Virus record (IMG/VR): IMGVR_UViG_3300031951_000197
Coordinates: 1 to 55,578 of that record
Origin: a virus
Direction: 5' to 3' (one strand)
Length of the DNA stretch: 55,578 nucleotides
Shown here: positions 23,127 through 32,701 of the stretch, in pieces
Position numbering within the stretch: the stretch's first letter is position 1
Layout of the letters: each line of letters opens with the position of its first letter
The notes under the pieces: model-generated
Database searches by the model: none
The model's input: only the letters and a program-made list of their open reading frames with translations
Told to the model about the DNA's origin: nothing
Position numbers and translations under genes: made by a program

Positions 23127-23948
23127 TTATTGCAAACCAGTTACTGATGAGCCTTGGCCTGCGAAGCCACCACCGCCAGAGAATTCTGCGGTACGGCGTT
23201 CTTGCCGTTGACGGATGCGTTGTGTTGCGGCTGCGTTGGTGCCGAACACGCCACCGATTTGTTCTTCACGGGTGATTGCTTGTTCGCCTGGTGCGCCACG
23301 GAACAGTTCTTCCATCTGTTGTATCGCCCCGAAACCTTGCTGCGCTTGTTCTTGGGTGATGCCTTGTTGTTGTAACGCTTCTGCTTCTTGTTGGGTTAGG
23401 GTGATGCCACCGCCTGCTTGTGCGCCCCCTGCGATACGGGCTGCACCTGCTTGACGAGTGATGACATCACGGCCCTTGGTGGGGTCAAGGAAGTATGCGG
23501 CGAGGCTGGCTTCGTCTACTCCGTAGAGTCGTTTCATTTCTGCGATGGTGTCAGGGTTGGCGTTCTTTACTGCTAGGTAACCGCGTTGTACTCTGGTGTC
23601 TAGTTCTTGGGCTGAGACATCGTTGCCGATAAAGTTGGCAAGGTCGTCTTGTGTGTCGTAGAAACCTGGGGGAAGGTTGTTGCCTGCCAGGATTTGTTTG
23701 AGGCTGTCTTCGATACGCAGGTAGTCCCCAGCCGAATATTCGGTGAGTCCTTTTTGTCTACGGGCTTCGTTGCCTTTGAACCGTTGCTTGTATTCTGGGG
23801 TTTCACGGAGCATCAGTTCCAGAACAGGAAGGTTCGCTCCTTCGGCTAGTGACGGGTCATCAACTAAAAGATTTTCAACATAGGTTGTCAGTGAGGACAG
23901 GCCGATAGATGAAAGGAAGTTTCTGATAAAGGTTGGAGATGCTGCCAT
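23127..23948 (-). CDS. putative internal virion protein
   Basis: A 273-residue protein with a helical N-terminal half and a Gln/Gly-rich C-terminal half (AGGGITLTQQEAEALQQQG, FSGGGGFAGQG). Overlaps the next gene upstream by one base. It is one of three mid-size genes between the giant 2140-residue protein and the scaffold, a place where podoviruses encode ejected core proteins. No domain recognised. Confidence 0.6.
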   Translation of the reverse strand: MAASPTFIRNFLSSIGLSSLTTYVENLLVDDPSLAEGANLPVLELMLRETPEYKQRFKGNEARRQKGLTEYSAGDYLRIEDSLKQILAGNNLPPGFYDTQDDLANFIGNDVSAQELDTRVQRGYLAVKNANPDTIAEMKRLYGVDEASLAAYFLDPTKGRDVITRQAGAARIAGGAQAGGGITLTQQEAEALQQQGITQEQAQQGFGAIQQMEELFRGAPGEQAITREEQIGGVFGTNAAATQRIRQRQERRTAEFSGGGGFAGQGSSVTGLQ

Positions 23949-24835
23949 TACGATATCTTTCCAAATACTTTGGCGAGGTTAGTTGCCATTGACGAATACG
24001 CTTGACGGTAGTTATCGGTGCGCTTCCACTCAGGCAGGGACCTGATGTATTTGGTCCATTCGGCTTGGCTCATCATGCGGGACTGGCCGTTAGGCTGAGG
24101 GGAGAAGTCGAACAGTTTGCCGTACTTAGGTTTAGAAATGTCAATAGTGGATGGGTCCACTTCAAGGATTTGTGCCGCAATATTTTGGTACGGCTGAGAC
24201 ACATCGCTGATGGTCATACCTTGGTCCAACTGGTTTGTCAGACTGGGGTACAGGGTTTTAGCCAGGTTACGGAAGTTGTCGGTGATTTGCTGTTCCGACA
24301 TTTCACCCTTGATGACTTGGGTGGCGTACCCCCGCAAGTCTTTGTTAGTCAGGTTGATACCGTAACGGCCCGCCAAATTGTTAAGGTTGACAGCAACCTG
24401 GCTTTCGTTGAGCCGTACCTTTTCCCCATCTTCTTTGGGTTTGCGGGTAATTTCTGTGCCAACATATTGGGCTAGTTCTTGGTCGCTCCAAGCGAACCGC
24501 AGCGCCTGGTTAGCAAGCCTGTTCAACTGCTGGTCGTTCAGACTGAACCCTAGGCTTTTAGCGTAGGAATCTATCTGGTTTTGGCGGTCTTGGATTTGGG
24601 CTGCGAACTCTGCTGGTTGACTGTTCTTTAGTTCAATGTAGGACAGTTCAGACTGTTGTTTTGATTTGAACCATTCGGTTGATTTGATGGCATTAACGAA
24701 ACGGGTGGCATCCCACTTTTCTGCTACTGCTTTATCTATAACAGATTGTAACGCTGGTACAGAATCATAGAGGGTGACAATCCATCCGTATGCGTCTGTT
24801 GCTGCTGTTTTCCAATCTTCTTCCATATCAACCAC
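23948..24835 (-). CDS. putative internal virion protein
   Basis: A 295-residue, Gln-rich, helical protein (WKTAATDAYGWIVTLY, EWFKSKQQSELSYIEL, SRMMSQAEWTKYIRSLPEWK). It starts at a GTG at 24835 overlapping the upstream stop; an ATG at 24826 is an alternative start. The helical repeats resemble inner-core proteins, but no family can be named. Confidence 0.6.
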   Translation of the reverse strand: MVDMEEDWKTAATDAYGWIVTLYDSVPALQSVIDKAVAEKWDATRFVNAIKSTEWFKSKQQSELSYIELKNSQPAEFAAQIQDRQNQIDSYAKSLGFSLNDQQLNRLANQALRFAWSDQELAQYVGTEITRKPKEDGEKVRLNESQVAVNLNNLAGRYGINLTNKDLRGYATQVIKGEMSEQQITDNFRNLAKTLYPSLTNQLDQGMTISDVSQPYQNIAAQILEVDPSTIDISKPKYGKLFDFSPQPNGQSRMMSQAEWTKYIRSLPEWKRTDNYRQAYSSMATNLAKVFGKIS

Positions 24836-25646
24836 CGCCCATTAACTGCGACAATAAACCTACATAATCTCCATACGATTTTGCTTTAACTTCCCCAGGG
24901 GCAGTGGTTTCCAACTGGGTTTGCACCAATGCTTCAGGGCTTGGTGGTTCCAGGATTTCTCCGCTGCTTTGATAAAATTTCTTTTCGTTTCCTTGGAAGG
25001 TGCGTACCAGTTCGTCGATTGTTTCTTGGTCAAGTTCGCGGCCTACAACACTTCGGGCAGCCTGGTTGAATACAAGTTTGAGGTCGTCTGGGTTTGACAA
25101 TTTGTATGACGGGGTTGAGCCACCACCGCTGCTTGTTCCCATTGACGGATTCTGGTATAGAAATGCTGCGGTGTCTTTCCATTCTGCGCCATAAAGATTG
25201 GCTTGTCCAAGCAGTTTGTTGAACGCTGTGACCGTTGCTTGGTCAAGTAAACCTGGGCGGTAGGAACCTAGGAAACGGATACTTCTCAAAGCCCCTTGCA
25301 CTTGGATAAGTTCTTCGGGTGCCATATCTGACAAGATGTTTTCGTCGTCGCCAGCAAAATACAAAGGTTCAAAAGTTTTTGCAGGTTGGTTGAAAATGTC
25401 TGGGGCTTGTGAACCCACAACATAGGAATATCCCCGATAATCGCTGCGACCCGTTGCAGGGTCTTCGTAAAGCCGACCAGTTACACCGATGGCTGAACGA
25501 TACGGCCAGTCCTTTGGGTCGGTTGTTTTAAAGGCGGTTCCATTGTTCTTGGCCAACTCCATGAACATATTTAACAGTTCATCAGCGGTAGGGGTCGTCG
25601 GGACTGTTGTAGAAGGAGATGGTGTGTTCTGTGGTTTCGGTGCCAT
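24828..25646 (-). CDS. putative internal virion protein
   Basis: A 272-residue protein: a Pro/Thr-rich N-terminus (residues 1-24), a mixed alpha/beta middle, and a helical part (KLVFNQAARSVVGRELDQET, IDELVRTFQGNEKKFYQ). It starts 2 bases after the giant gene stops. Some of these features (R-S-V-V-G-R..D....L) recall helices in the two neighbouring proteins, perhaps a family of related core components. Confidence 0.6.
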   Translation of the reverse strand: MAPKPQNTPSPSTTVPTTPTADELLNMFMELAKNNGTAFKTTDPKDWPYRSAIGVTGRLYEDPATGRSDYRGYSYVVGSQAPDIFNQPAKTFEPLYFAGDDENILSDMAPEELIQVQGALRSIRFLGSYRPGLLDQATVTAFNKLLGQANLYGAEWKDTAAFLYQNPSMGTSSGGGSTPSYKLSNPDDLKLVFNQAARSVVGRELDQETIDELVRTFQGNEKKFYQSSGEILEPPSPEALVQTQLETTAPGEVKAKSYGDYVGLLSQLMGGG

Positions 25647-25647
25647 G

Positions 25648-28600
25648 TTAATCTTCCAAACCTATTTCAAATTCTGGGGCCAACACATTCTGCCACACAA
25701 AAGCAAACTGTGGCACCATACGAGCCAATTCGTCACCAGCCTTGGTTAAACCGATGCGAACATATTCGGCGTTGGCGTTCTTTGTCCAGTCGGTCCCAAG
25801 GTCAGCGGCTTGATATTCGGATACATACCATTCACGCAGCCCCATATAAACCTTAACCATTTTGCCTACCTCTGATTGTTCAGCGAACGGGCTATCAGCA
25901 ATTTCTTGAAGTTGTTGGATTTGTTTTTCGCGTCGCTTGGCTGATTCAACCCAACCGTACTTTCCATCCCAGAATGGGAACAGTGATTTCACCTGCTCTT
26001 TAATGTTCCGCAGTTGGCTTTGGCCTTCGTTAGAAGCAAGATATTCCACATCGTAACCCGCTTTGGCGATATTGACCAAGAAGTATCCCATTTGGCTTTG
26101 GGCATCTTCTAGCATGGTACGCGGGTCTGTGCTTTCCCTCATGCCACGGTACTTTTGGCGGGAGTATGCGCTGGGCGAAAAATCTCCTGACATCGGGCCG
26201 AAGTATCCTGCAACATCAGGGAAGGTGTCTAAAAGTTCTTTGTTGGCTGAAGCCCATCTGTCGTATTCTTCGGTTGCTTGCAGGCCAGGGATTTTGCTTT
26301 TGGTGATATTTCCGAACAATGCCCAGACACTTGTGCCGTACTCTGCCAAGAATTTGGCTGTGCCATCGTAACGGTTTGCTCCGTTGGCCTCTGCCTCATC
26401 TTCATATTGGCGAAGTTTGTCGGAAAGGAAACCCACACGGATATCACCCTGTTTTGTTTCAAGCATAAAGTTTGTGGTTGGAGAAGCAATCACAGCCTGG
26501 GTTAAGCCACGCATAAAGAACAGAATGTTTGTTTTGGTTTCTACTTCTTTAAGAACAGCACTCATTTCTTGTTCTGTTTTAATAACAGGAATTGTTGACG
26601 AATAGGCTTGCAGTACCTTGTTGTAATACTGTTTGTAGTCAACTGTGGATTCTTGGTTGCCGAAAATCACTTTGGTAAAATCTTTTAATGCTTCACCGAT
26701 AACGGGTGTTTCGCCTGCTAACTGGCCGACAAGTGGGGCCATGCGACGCAGCCAGAGAGGGCGTGGGTCCAGGGCTGATACAATCGAACCGCGGTCTTCT
26801 GGTCGACCCATCGGGAAAATGATTTCTGCGATAGTCGACATTTCTGGGTCGTTCAACTTGTTGAAATAACTCAATGGGATTTGAACAGTAAATCCGACAC
26901 CTGGAACAATCTGGCCTATCATTGACATTTGCCGTGCGCTGACTTCATAGTTGGCCGTTGGTGTACCTGTTAGGAATCGGGCGATTGCGCCAGTCATGGG
27001 GAGAGCAAACACTTCGTTACCGTATGCGTTGCGGTATAGGAAGCCTTCTGGTTTGCCGTCATAGTCGACATCTCCAGGCCCGATGGCGGTTGCTCCTTGT
27101 AGTGCGCTGACACCAAGCCCTGCCCAGTATGCAAGTTCTGGGCGTTGTGCAACAAACTTCATGTATGTTTGTGCTTGTTCACGGAACGCTTCGAAGAATG
27201 GGAACAGCAGTTGGTGTTGGTAACCGAACAAAGAACGCTTCGATGAATCATAGAGGGTATCGACTGTTTTATTTGTGGCGTATGCGTTAGCAAATTTGTC
27301 GATTGCTTCTAGCGATTCGCCATCTTTGGTTACGCCTTGTGCTACACGGGCTTCGGCTTGGTCTAAAGCAAATTGAAGTCGTTTAAGTTTTGATTTTGGA
27401 AGCCCTGCTTCAAGGGCCGATGCCCTCAGCGCGTCTACGGCTTCTTGCGATGCGGTACTGAGGGTGGCTTCTACGGCATCCCAGTATGCGCCGCGCCACA
27501 AAGGGCTGCGAGCCAGAAGGTCGGATGTTTGTCCGTACATACCTTGAAAGTATTTGGCAACCAAATAGTTTTTGGCATCCCAAATTTTGCCAAGGCCAGA
27601 CATCATTGGATTTTTGTCAAGTTGGAATTTCGGGAAATACAAAACTTGGTTTGCAGAATCGGCTGCTTCAACATATGTTGACCCGAGAAAGTCTTCGTAT
27701 TCTGGTGCCGCAACCCAACGGCCTGTTGGCTCACGGAAGAACGCTGGCTGGTCGTTAAACAGGCCCGTGGCGAGAACATCTAGGTTGGCCTGGTTGGTGC
27801 CAATGTTTTGATATATTTCTTGCGTAACCAAACGGACATATGCGGCGACACTATCTGGTGCGTCTGCCATGAAACCTGGTGCTTTGCGACCCAGTTTCTT
27901 GAAATAGTCTAAATAGTATTCTTTGCCTGCACCAAATAAAATCCATTGTTCGATTGCTTGCATACCATCAGAAGTTATGTTTCCTTCTTTTAGAAGTTCG
28001 CCATATGTTTTTGTAACTGTTTCGATTTCTAAGGTTTCTACATTTTTGAATTTCATGTTTCCTAAATCGTCATAAACAGGAACAGAAATTTTGTCTTCGT
28101 CGAATGGTCTGCCGTTAGCAACTCGACGATAAATCGGGTTGTTATACATATCACCCGTTTGATGGGCTACACCTGCAACAAATTCGTCACGGAATCGAAG
28201 GTCGCTTTTTTGAATGGTGGTAGTAAAACCATGTCGTATATCGTCGCCCACCAAATACGAATTGGTGCCTGTAGCAATAGCCTTTTCTGGCATATTGCCT
28301 ATCATCGCGTCAGTGAATTTTGGTAGGTCGGAATCAAACTTGGCTTGTAGTTTTGCTAACTCATCTAGTTTCGTTGGGTATTCAGCAAGTTCTTCTGCAA
28401 AGGTCGCTGCCATTTCGTCGGCTTTTTCAATCTTTCCTGCTTTGCGAAGTTTTGATATTTCTTCTGTGATTTCGCGGAGTGATGCTATGTCCAGTTCAAG
28501 GTTGCCGATGTCTGTTGCTAGGTTGAATGTTTCCCCGAACACATCGGCTGTGTATTTGCCCTTTGCTCCACCAAAGAGTCCTGCCTGGACTGCCGCAAAC

Positions 28601-31600
28601 CATTGTGCTGGTGATTCAAAAGTACCCGTAAGAAGGGTTCGCATGATTTCGTCTGGCACAACTTTCAACATATGTTTAATGCCGATAACGACAGACGGTT
28701 TCCAAATTTCTGACGAATATTGCAGTAATGCTTTTTGCATAAAACGATTCGCTTTGAATACCTGGCCAGCAATCGGAACATTTTCCATGCGGCGAGCCAT
28801 ACGCCCCAGAGTGCCTGTTGCTTGAATAACATCCCTTAACTTGGTCGGGTCGAACAGGTACATTCCTTGGCTCATCAACTGGGTTGTACGCAACGGACCT
28901 TCAAAGCCCGTTAGATGCCAAGGGGATGGGTCTGCTGCCACATCTCGAAGTGACATTGTTGTGACATCTGCTATTGTATTTTTGAATTTAGCAATAACCC
29001 GTGCTTCTTCGGAACTTATTCCTGCTGCCTTTAGTGCTGGTTTGATGATGGTATTTGCGAAGTCAATAGAGAATTCAAAGAAGCCACCTGTTTCCCCGCT
29101 TTGATAAATTTCCATTAAACGCGTAGTCCATTTGTTTCTTTGCGCCAAAGACATATTGAGCGCGCCTGCAAGGTCGTCGAATCGTTTTACTCCACGGCCC
29201 ATGTCGTCAAATGGGATAAACAAATTTTCTGGCAGGGTTTGGAATTGGCGGGTGTATCGGCTGGATGCCTGTTTGACTGCAAACCCCAATTCAGATATGC
29301 CGTTATATGTTCCAACTGGAACACCACCAACATATGAGGTGGGTGTTCGTTTTACTGCTTCTGTTACAAGGTCCCATACTTCGTCTACAGTTTTGGCTTT
29401 TGCTATGTCAAGTGCTAAGGCTGGGGCGTTGCCGCGTAGATAGATTCTCCAGATTGTTGCTGGGTCAGTTTCTGCTGCCATCGCTTGCAGGATTGGTTGT
29501 ATCCAGGGGGCGTTGCGATTTTTTTCCCATACTGTTGGGACCAAAGTTTTGCGGCCTGGGGTTTTTTCGTATGGCGCTCCTACTTCATCTCGAATGATAT
29601 CTCTTTGGGTGTTGTATTTTGTGTAGAAGTCGTCGACTTTGCCACGCAAATTCGAAATGGCGGATTGCAGTTCGTTGTTTTCCTTCATCGTGGCAATAAC
29701 ATCATTCACTGGAAGACGCTCTCCAGTTAAGACATCTACTGTTTCAAGATTGTCTAAATTGAAAATTACTTTGGCGGTATGGTCACCATATCCACCAATG
29801 CGAATTCCACCAGCATATTGGATGCCATCGTAGCCAAGTTCTTTTAATGTGGCGTTGAGTGCCACATCCGTAAGGAAGTTCCCATCTGCGTCTAGACCTA
29901 TATTTGCAGGTCGCGGAGCATGGAAGTTTTCTTTGATTGCGTTCCAATATCGCCTACCGACCTCTAAAGGAGTGCCAGTTGTGTCAATTTGTAATAGTTT
30001 TGCAAATTGTTGGAATGTTTTTAATTCGTTTCTTACAGGACTAAATGTTGATTCAGTTGAAAACAGTGTTTGAAGTTCTTCGAATTTTTCTGGCGATACA
30101 TAATCTTTTGGTACTGTGCGCCTAAAAATGTCTATGAATTCGTTGTAATCCATTTCTTCAACATTGAGTTGTAGAAGTCGACCCAGTTTGCCAAGTTCTC
30201 TTGTTCTATAACCAGCCAGTCCTTTTCCTGCCCCTTGCGCCATCAACGATGTGGTGTCATATTTAACAAACTGTGCTGTCGATGGAGAACGAGAATATTC
30301 GTATAGAAATTTTTCAAAATCAAAGTTTATAAATCCATCTAACTTAAAGTTTGGATTAGAAAGATTTTTGGCCAATTCTTGTGGCGTGGAATCAAGGTCT
30401 ATTAACTGGTTGCGGTAGTTTGTTAGTTCTGTATACCTTCTTCCAGATTTGGTTTCATGCAGATAGAATGGGTCTGCTTCACCAGCCAACATCTGATAGG
30501 GGCTTAAACTGTATGGGCCACTGATAGTTGGTCTATCAAATGGGAACCTTTGCATCGTTCGAATTATGTTTGCTGGAGCAGAAGGTATATTAAATTTTTT
30601 ATTTATGTAGTCAATAATTTCAAGTGATAGAGGTTCTTCTCCGTCAAGAAGATTTGGTTGGTACCCTTCTTTCCACTGAAATCTTGTAATACTTCCAGCC
30701 TCTGTATCACCCATGCCTGGTATTGCAGTAACGGGCGCGGCACGAGAGGTCCCAGGTGGGAGTTCAACATTATAAGAAGAACTAAATTCGGAAGGAGTGA
30801 CAAGTGTGAAATAACTTTCGGGAGATGTTTCTTTGTAATTCAAATACGATGTGGCGACCATCGGGTTGTCAGTCACATATATGCCAGGACCAAAAAGATT
30901 AACCGCTGTAGAAGGGTATCGTGGGTCGTCGATGGCTACAAGTTCACCCATGTCAACCATTTTGGAACCGTGGAACATCGCTCCTTCTTGGCGCATAAGC
31001 GATTTGGCTTTTGCTTGTACTTCTGGTGCTAACTGTGTGGCACGGAACTCTATGTCGTTAAACACCACAAGTGTTGTGTCTATGTTTGTCATCAGTTCTT
31101 GCATTTGTGCTGATGCTTGTTGTGCTGCTGGTGTTGCTCGTTCTGTGCGTACACGGCGAATTAGGTTTCCGTCTGCGTCTAGGACTTCGACGAATTGTTG
31201 GCCTCGTCGTGCTGCCCAGTCGTCTGCTTTGCCCCACCAATAGTTTTTTAGTCTGTCTGTGAGTGGTGGAACGATTTTGCGTAGGTCGTCGTAACTGTAG
31301 GCGAAGGCGCTGGCCATGTCTTTTGCGCCACGGTACAGTCCTTTGACTTGTCCTGGTAGGCGCTTAAGGTCCCTGAATGAGAAGGTGGGGTCTGCTTTTA
31401 GATAGGCGGCCATGTCTGTGATGCCTGTGCCTATGTTGTAGATTGTTGAACCTTCTTCAACTACACCCATTTCGGTTAGGGGACCGAACAATGCTCGACC
31501 TGGTGTGAGAACTAGACCACCTGATGTTGTGGGTCTGGCTCTTTGCTGAACTTTGAGCATTTCTTCTTCGGCTTTGCCACGAATGGAAAACCCTGAGCCA

Positions 31601-32070
31601 AACAAATCTTCGTAACTGTATTTGCCGTAGCCTTCTTCGCTAAACAAATATTTTGCGCTTTGATTTATTAACTGGCCAAACTCTGTTGAAAGTATCGGTT
31701 GCCCTATAAACTGTTCAACGAGGCTGCCTGTTGGTTTTTTTTCTACGCCAGGAAAACCCGTATGGTTAAGGGCAGCCATAGTAAAGTTAATCGTTAACTG
31801 CGGAGCAAAAGATGTTCCCGCCTGAGCGCCTTGAACTGCTGCCTTGAAAAAACTGTATCCCTTACCAATACCAGCGCCGATAAAATCTTCGGCTGCTTCT
31901 GGTGTAAGAAAGTCTGCAACATTAGAAGGGATGTCAACAATTTCTGAACCAACTTTTTTGACAGCACCAGCAACATCTTTAGCGCCATCCCAAATATCGC
32001 CCCAACCAAAAGTTGGGCGTTGCGGCTGATTAAAAAACGCTGGTTTATAGGCTGTTATACCGTTAGACAT
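25648..32070 (-). CDS. giant polyvalent virion protein with ADP-ribosyltransferase-like region
   Basis: A 2140-residue protein, by far the largest gene. Around residues 365-410, MFHGSK, then NLFGPGIYVTDNPMVATSYL, matches the H...G.G.Y.TD....A..Y core of the ADP-ribosyltransferase (ART) fold; near 745-770, LGYDGIQYAGG and GDHTAKVIFNLDNL, matches the C-terminal ART strand, though the usual catalytic Glu is not obvious. The rest is helical, with a hydrophobic Gly/Ala-rich stretch near residues 1640-1700 (RPELAYWAGLGVSALQGATA). It follows two small genes after the portal. Phage polyvalent proteins of this kind are packaged in the head and injected. Role in host take-over or genome ejection is inference. 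Confidence 0.7.
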   Translation of the reverse strand: MSNGITAYKPAFFNQPQRPTFGWGDIWDGAKDVAGAVKKVGSEIVDIPSNVADFLTPEAAEDFIGAGIGKGYSFFKAAVQGAQAGTSFAPQLTINFTMAALNHTGFPGVEKKPTGSLVEQFIGQPILSTEFGQLINQSAKYLFSEEGYGKYSYEDLFGSGFSIRGKAEEEMLKVQQRARPTTSGGLVLTPGRALFGPLTEMGVVEEGSTIYNIGTGITDMAAYLKADPTFSFRDLKRLPGQVKGLYRGAKDMASAFAYSYDDLRKIVPPLTDRLKNYWWGKADDWAARRGQQFVEVLDADGNLIRRVRTERATPAAQQASAQMQELMTNIDTTLVVFNDIEFRATQLAPEVQAKAKSLMRQEGAMFHGSKMVDMGELVAIDDPRYPSTAVNLFGPGIYVTDNPMVATSYLNYKETSPESYFTLVTPSEFSSSYNVELPPGTSRAAPVTAIPGMGDTEAGSITRFQWKEGYQPNLLDGEEPLSLEIIDYINKKFNIPSAPANIIRTMQRFPFDRPTISGPYSLSPYQMLAGEADPFYLHETKSGRRYTELTNYRNQLIDLDSTPQELAKNLSNPNFKLDGFINFDFEKFLYEYSRSPSTAQFVKYDTTSLMAQGAGKGLAGYRTRELGKLGRLLQLNVEEMDYNEFIDIFRRTVPKDYVSPEKFEELQTLFSTESTFSPVRNELKTFQQFAKLLQIDTTGTPLEVGRRYWNAIKENFHAPRPANIGLDADGNFLTDVALNATLKELGYDGIQYAGGIRIGGYGDHTAKVIFNLDNLETVDVLTGERLPVNDVIATMKENNELQSAISNLRGKVDDFYTKYNTQRDIIRDEVGAPYEKTPGRKTLVPTVWEKNRNAPWIQPILQAMAAETDPATIWRIYLRGNAPALALDIAKAKTVDEVWDLVTEAVKRTPTSYVGGVPVGTYNGISELGFAVKQASSRYTRQFQTLPENLFIPFDDMGRGVKRFDDLAGALNMSLAQRNKWTTRLMEIYQSGETGGFFEFSIDFANTIIKPALKAAGISSEEARVIAKFKNTIADVTTMSLRDVAADPSPWHLTGFEGPLRTTQLMSQGMYLFDPTKLRDVIQATGTLGRMARRMENVPIAGQVFKANRFMQKALLQYSSEIWKPSVVIGIKHMLKVVPDEIMRTLLTGTFESPAQWFAAVQAGLFGGAKGKYTADVFGETFNLATDIGNLELDIASLREITEEISKLRKAGKIEKADEMAATFAEELAEYPTKLDELAKLQAKFDSDLPKFTDAMIGNMPEKAIATGTNSYLVGDDIRHGFTTTIQKSDLRFRDEFVAGVAHQTGDMYNNPIYRRVANGRPFDEDKISVPVYDDLGNMKFKNVETLEIETVTKTYGELLKEGNITSDGMQAIEQWILFGAGKEYYLDYFKKLGRKAPGFMADAPDSVAAYVRLVTQEIYQNIGTNQANLDVLATGLFNDQPAFFREPTGRWVAAPEYEDFLGSTYVEAADSANQVLYFPKFQLDKNPMMSGLGKIWDAKNYLVAKYFQGMYGQTSDLLARSPLWRGAYWDAVEATLSTASQEAVDALRASALEAGLPKSKLKRLQFALDQAEARVAQGVTKDGESLEAIDKFANAYATNKTVDTLYDSSKRSLFGYQHQLLFPFFEAFREQAQTYMKFVAQRPELAYWAGLGVSALQGATAIGPGDVDYDGKPEGFLYRNAYGNEVFALPMTGAIARFLTGTPTANYEVSARQMSMIGQIVPGVGFTVQIPLSYFNKLNDPEMSTIAEIIFPMGRPEDRGSIVSALDPRPLWLRRMAPLVGQLAGETPVIGEALKDFTKVIFGNQESTVDYKQYYNKVLQAYSSTIPVIKTEQEMSAVLKEVETKTNILFFMRGLTQAVIASPTTNFMLETKQGDIRVGFLSDKLRQYEDEAEANGANRYDGTAKFLAEYGTSVWALFGNITKSKIPGLQATEEYDRWASANKELLDTFPDVAGYFGPMSGDFSPSAYSRQKYRGMRESTDPRTMLEDAQSQMGYFLVNIAKAGYDVEYLASNEGQSQLRNIKEQVKSLFPFWDGKYGWVESAKRREKQIQQLQEIADSPFAEQSEVGKMVKVYMGLREWYVSEYQAADLGTDWTKNANAEYVRIGLTKAGDELARMVPQFAFVWQNVLAPEFEIGLED

Positions 32071-32341
32071 ATCGCCTCATATTCTTCGAAGGGGCAACAT
32101 TCATCTTTGCCATCCGTTCACCAACTATTCGACCCACTTCTGGAAGAATATCATCTGCATCGTTCAACACTAGGGATGCCAAAATTTGTGCATCCACCCA
32201 CGGATACGCTGCATATGCCTGCCCCAACCTGTCGGCATGGTCCACCGTATACATTTCTGCGTACCGTTTCCTGCGTTCTACCTTTCCTTTTAATTCTTGG
32301 TAGATATCTTGTATGTTGTATTGTCTTGGTTGGCGTATCAT
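32063..32341 (-). CDS. small hypothetical protein after portal
   Basis: A 92-residue basic, helical protein (MIRQPRQYNIQDIYQEL...). Both ends overlap neighbouring genes by 4-8 bases. No domain recognised; position suggests a small virion or assembly factor. Confidence 0.6.
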   Translation of the reverse strand: MIRQPRQYNIQDIYQELKGKVERRKRYAEMYTVDHADRLGQAYAAYPWVDAQILASLVLNDADDILPEVGRIVGERMAKMNVAPSKNMRRYV

Positions 32342-32700
32342 CCGTTATCCAAAATTTCCAGCAACGCTAAAAGGTTCGGGTTTGGGTACATCGCAGCAAT
32401 AGTGCGTACCCGTTCTCTGATGTCTTGGGCTGAACCTACTGTTGGAACAAATTTGGTTGACAAAACATTTGACCCTGGGCCTGGGCCGAAGTCCATTCCT
32501 GCGGTCATTGGTTCTTGAGGGCGTTCCGTTGGTGCGCCGATAGGGGTTACGGGTGTCATTTCGGTTGGTGGTGTTCCCATTGGGACAGCCCGTTGTGCTG
32601 CTATTTGTTTTCCTGCTTCACCGTAGGTTTGGCCTGTGGCGGCTTTTGCGGCAAGAGTCGCAGGGTTGCGTAAATCTGAACGGTTCGGGTACTCAGCCAT
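32338..32700 (-). CDS. Pro-rich hypothetical virion protein
   Basis: A 120-residue protein with a Pro/Thr-rich disordered middle (PMGTPPTEMTPVTPIGAPTE) and a helical end (DIRERVRTIAAMYPNPNLL). It starts right after the portal stop and overlaps the next start. Function unknown. Confidence 0.6.
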   Translation of the reverse strand: MAEYPNRSDLRNPATLAAKAATGQTYGEAGKQIAAQRAVPMGTPPTEMTPVTPIGAPTERPQEPMTAGMDFGPGPGSNVLSTKFVPTVGSAQDIRERVRTIAAMYPNPNLLALLEILDNG

Positions 32701-32701
32701 A

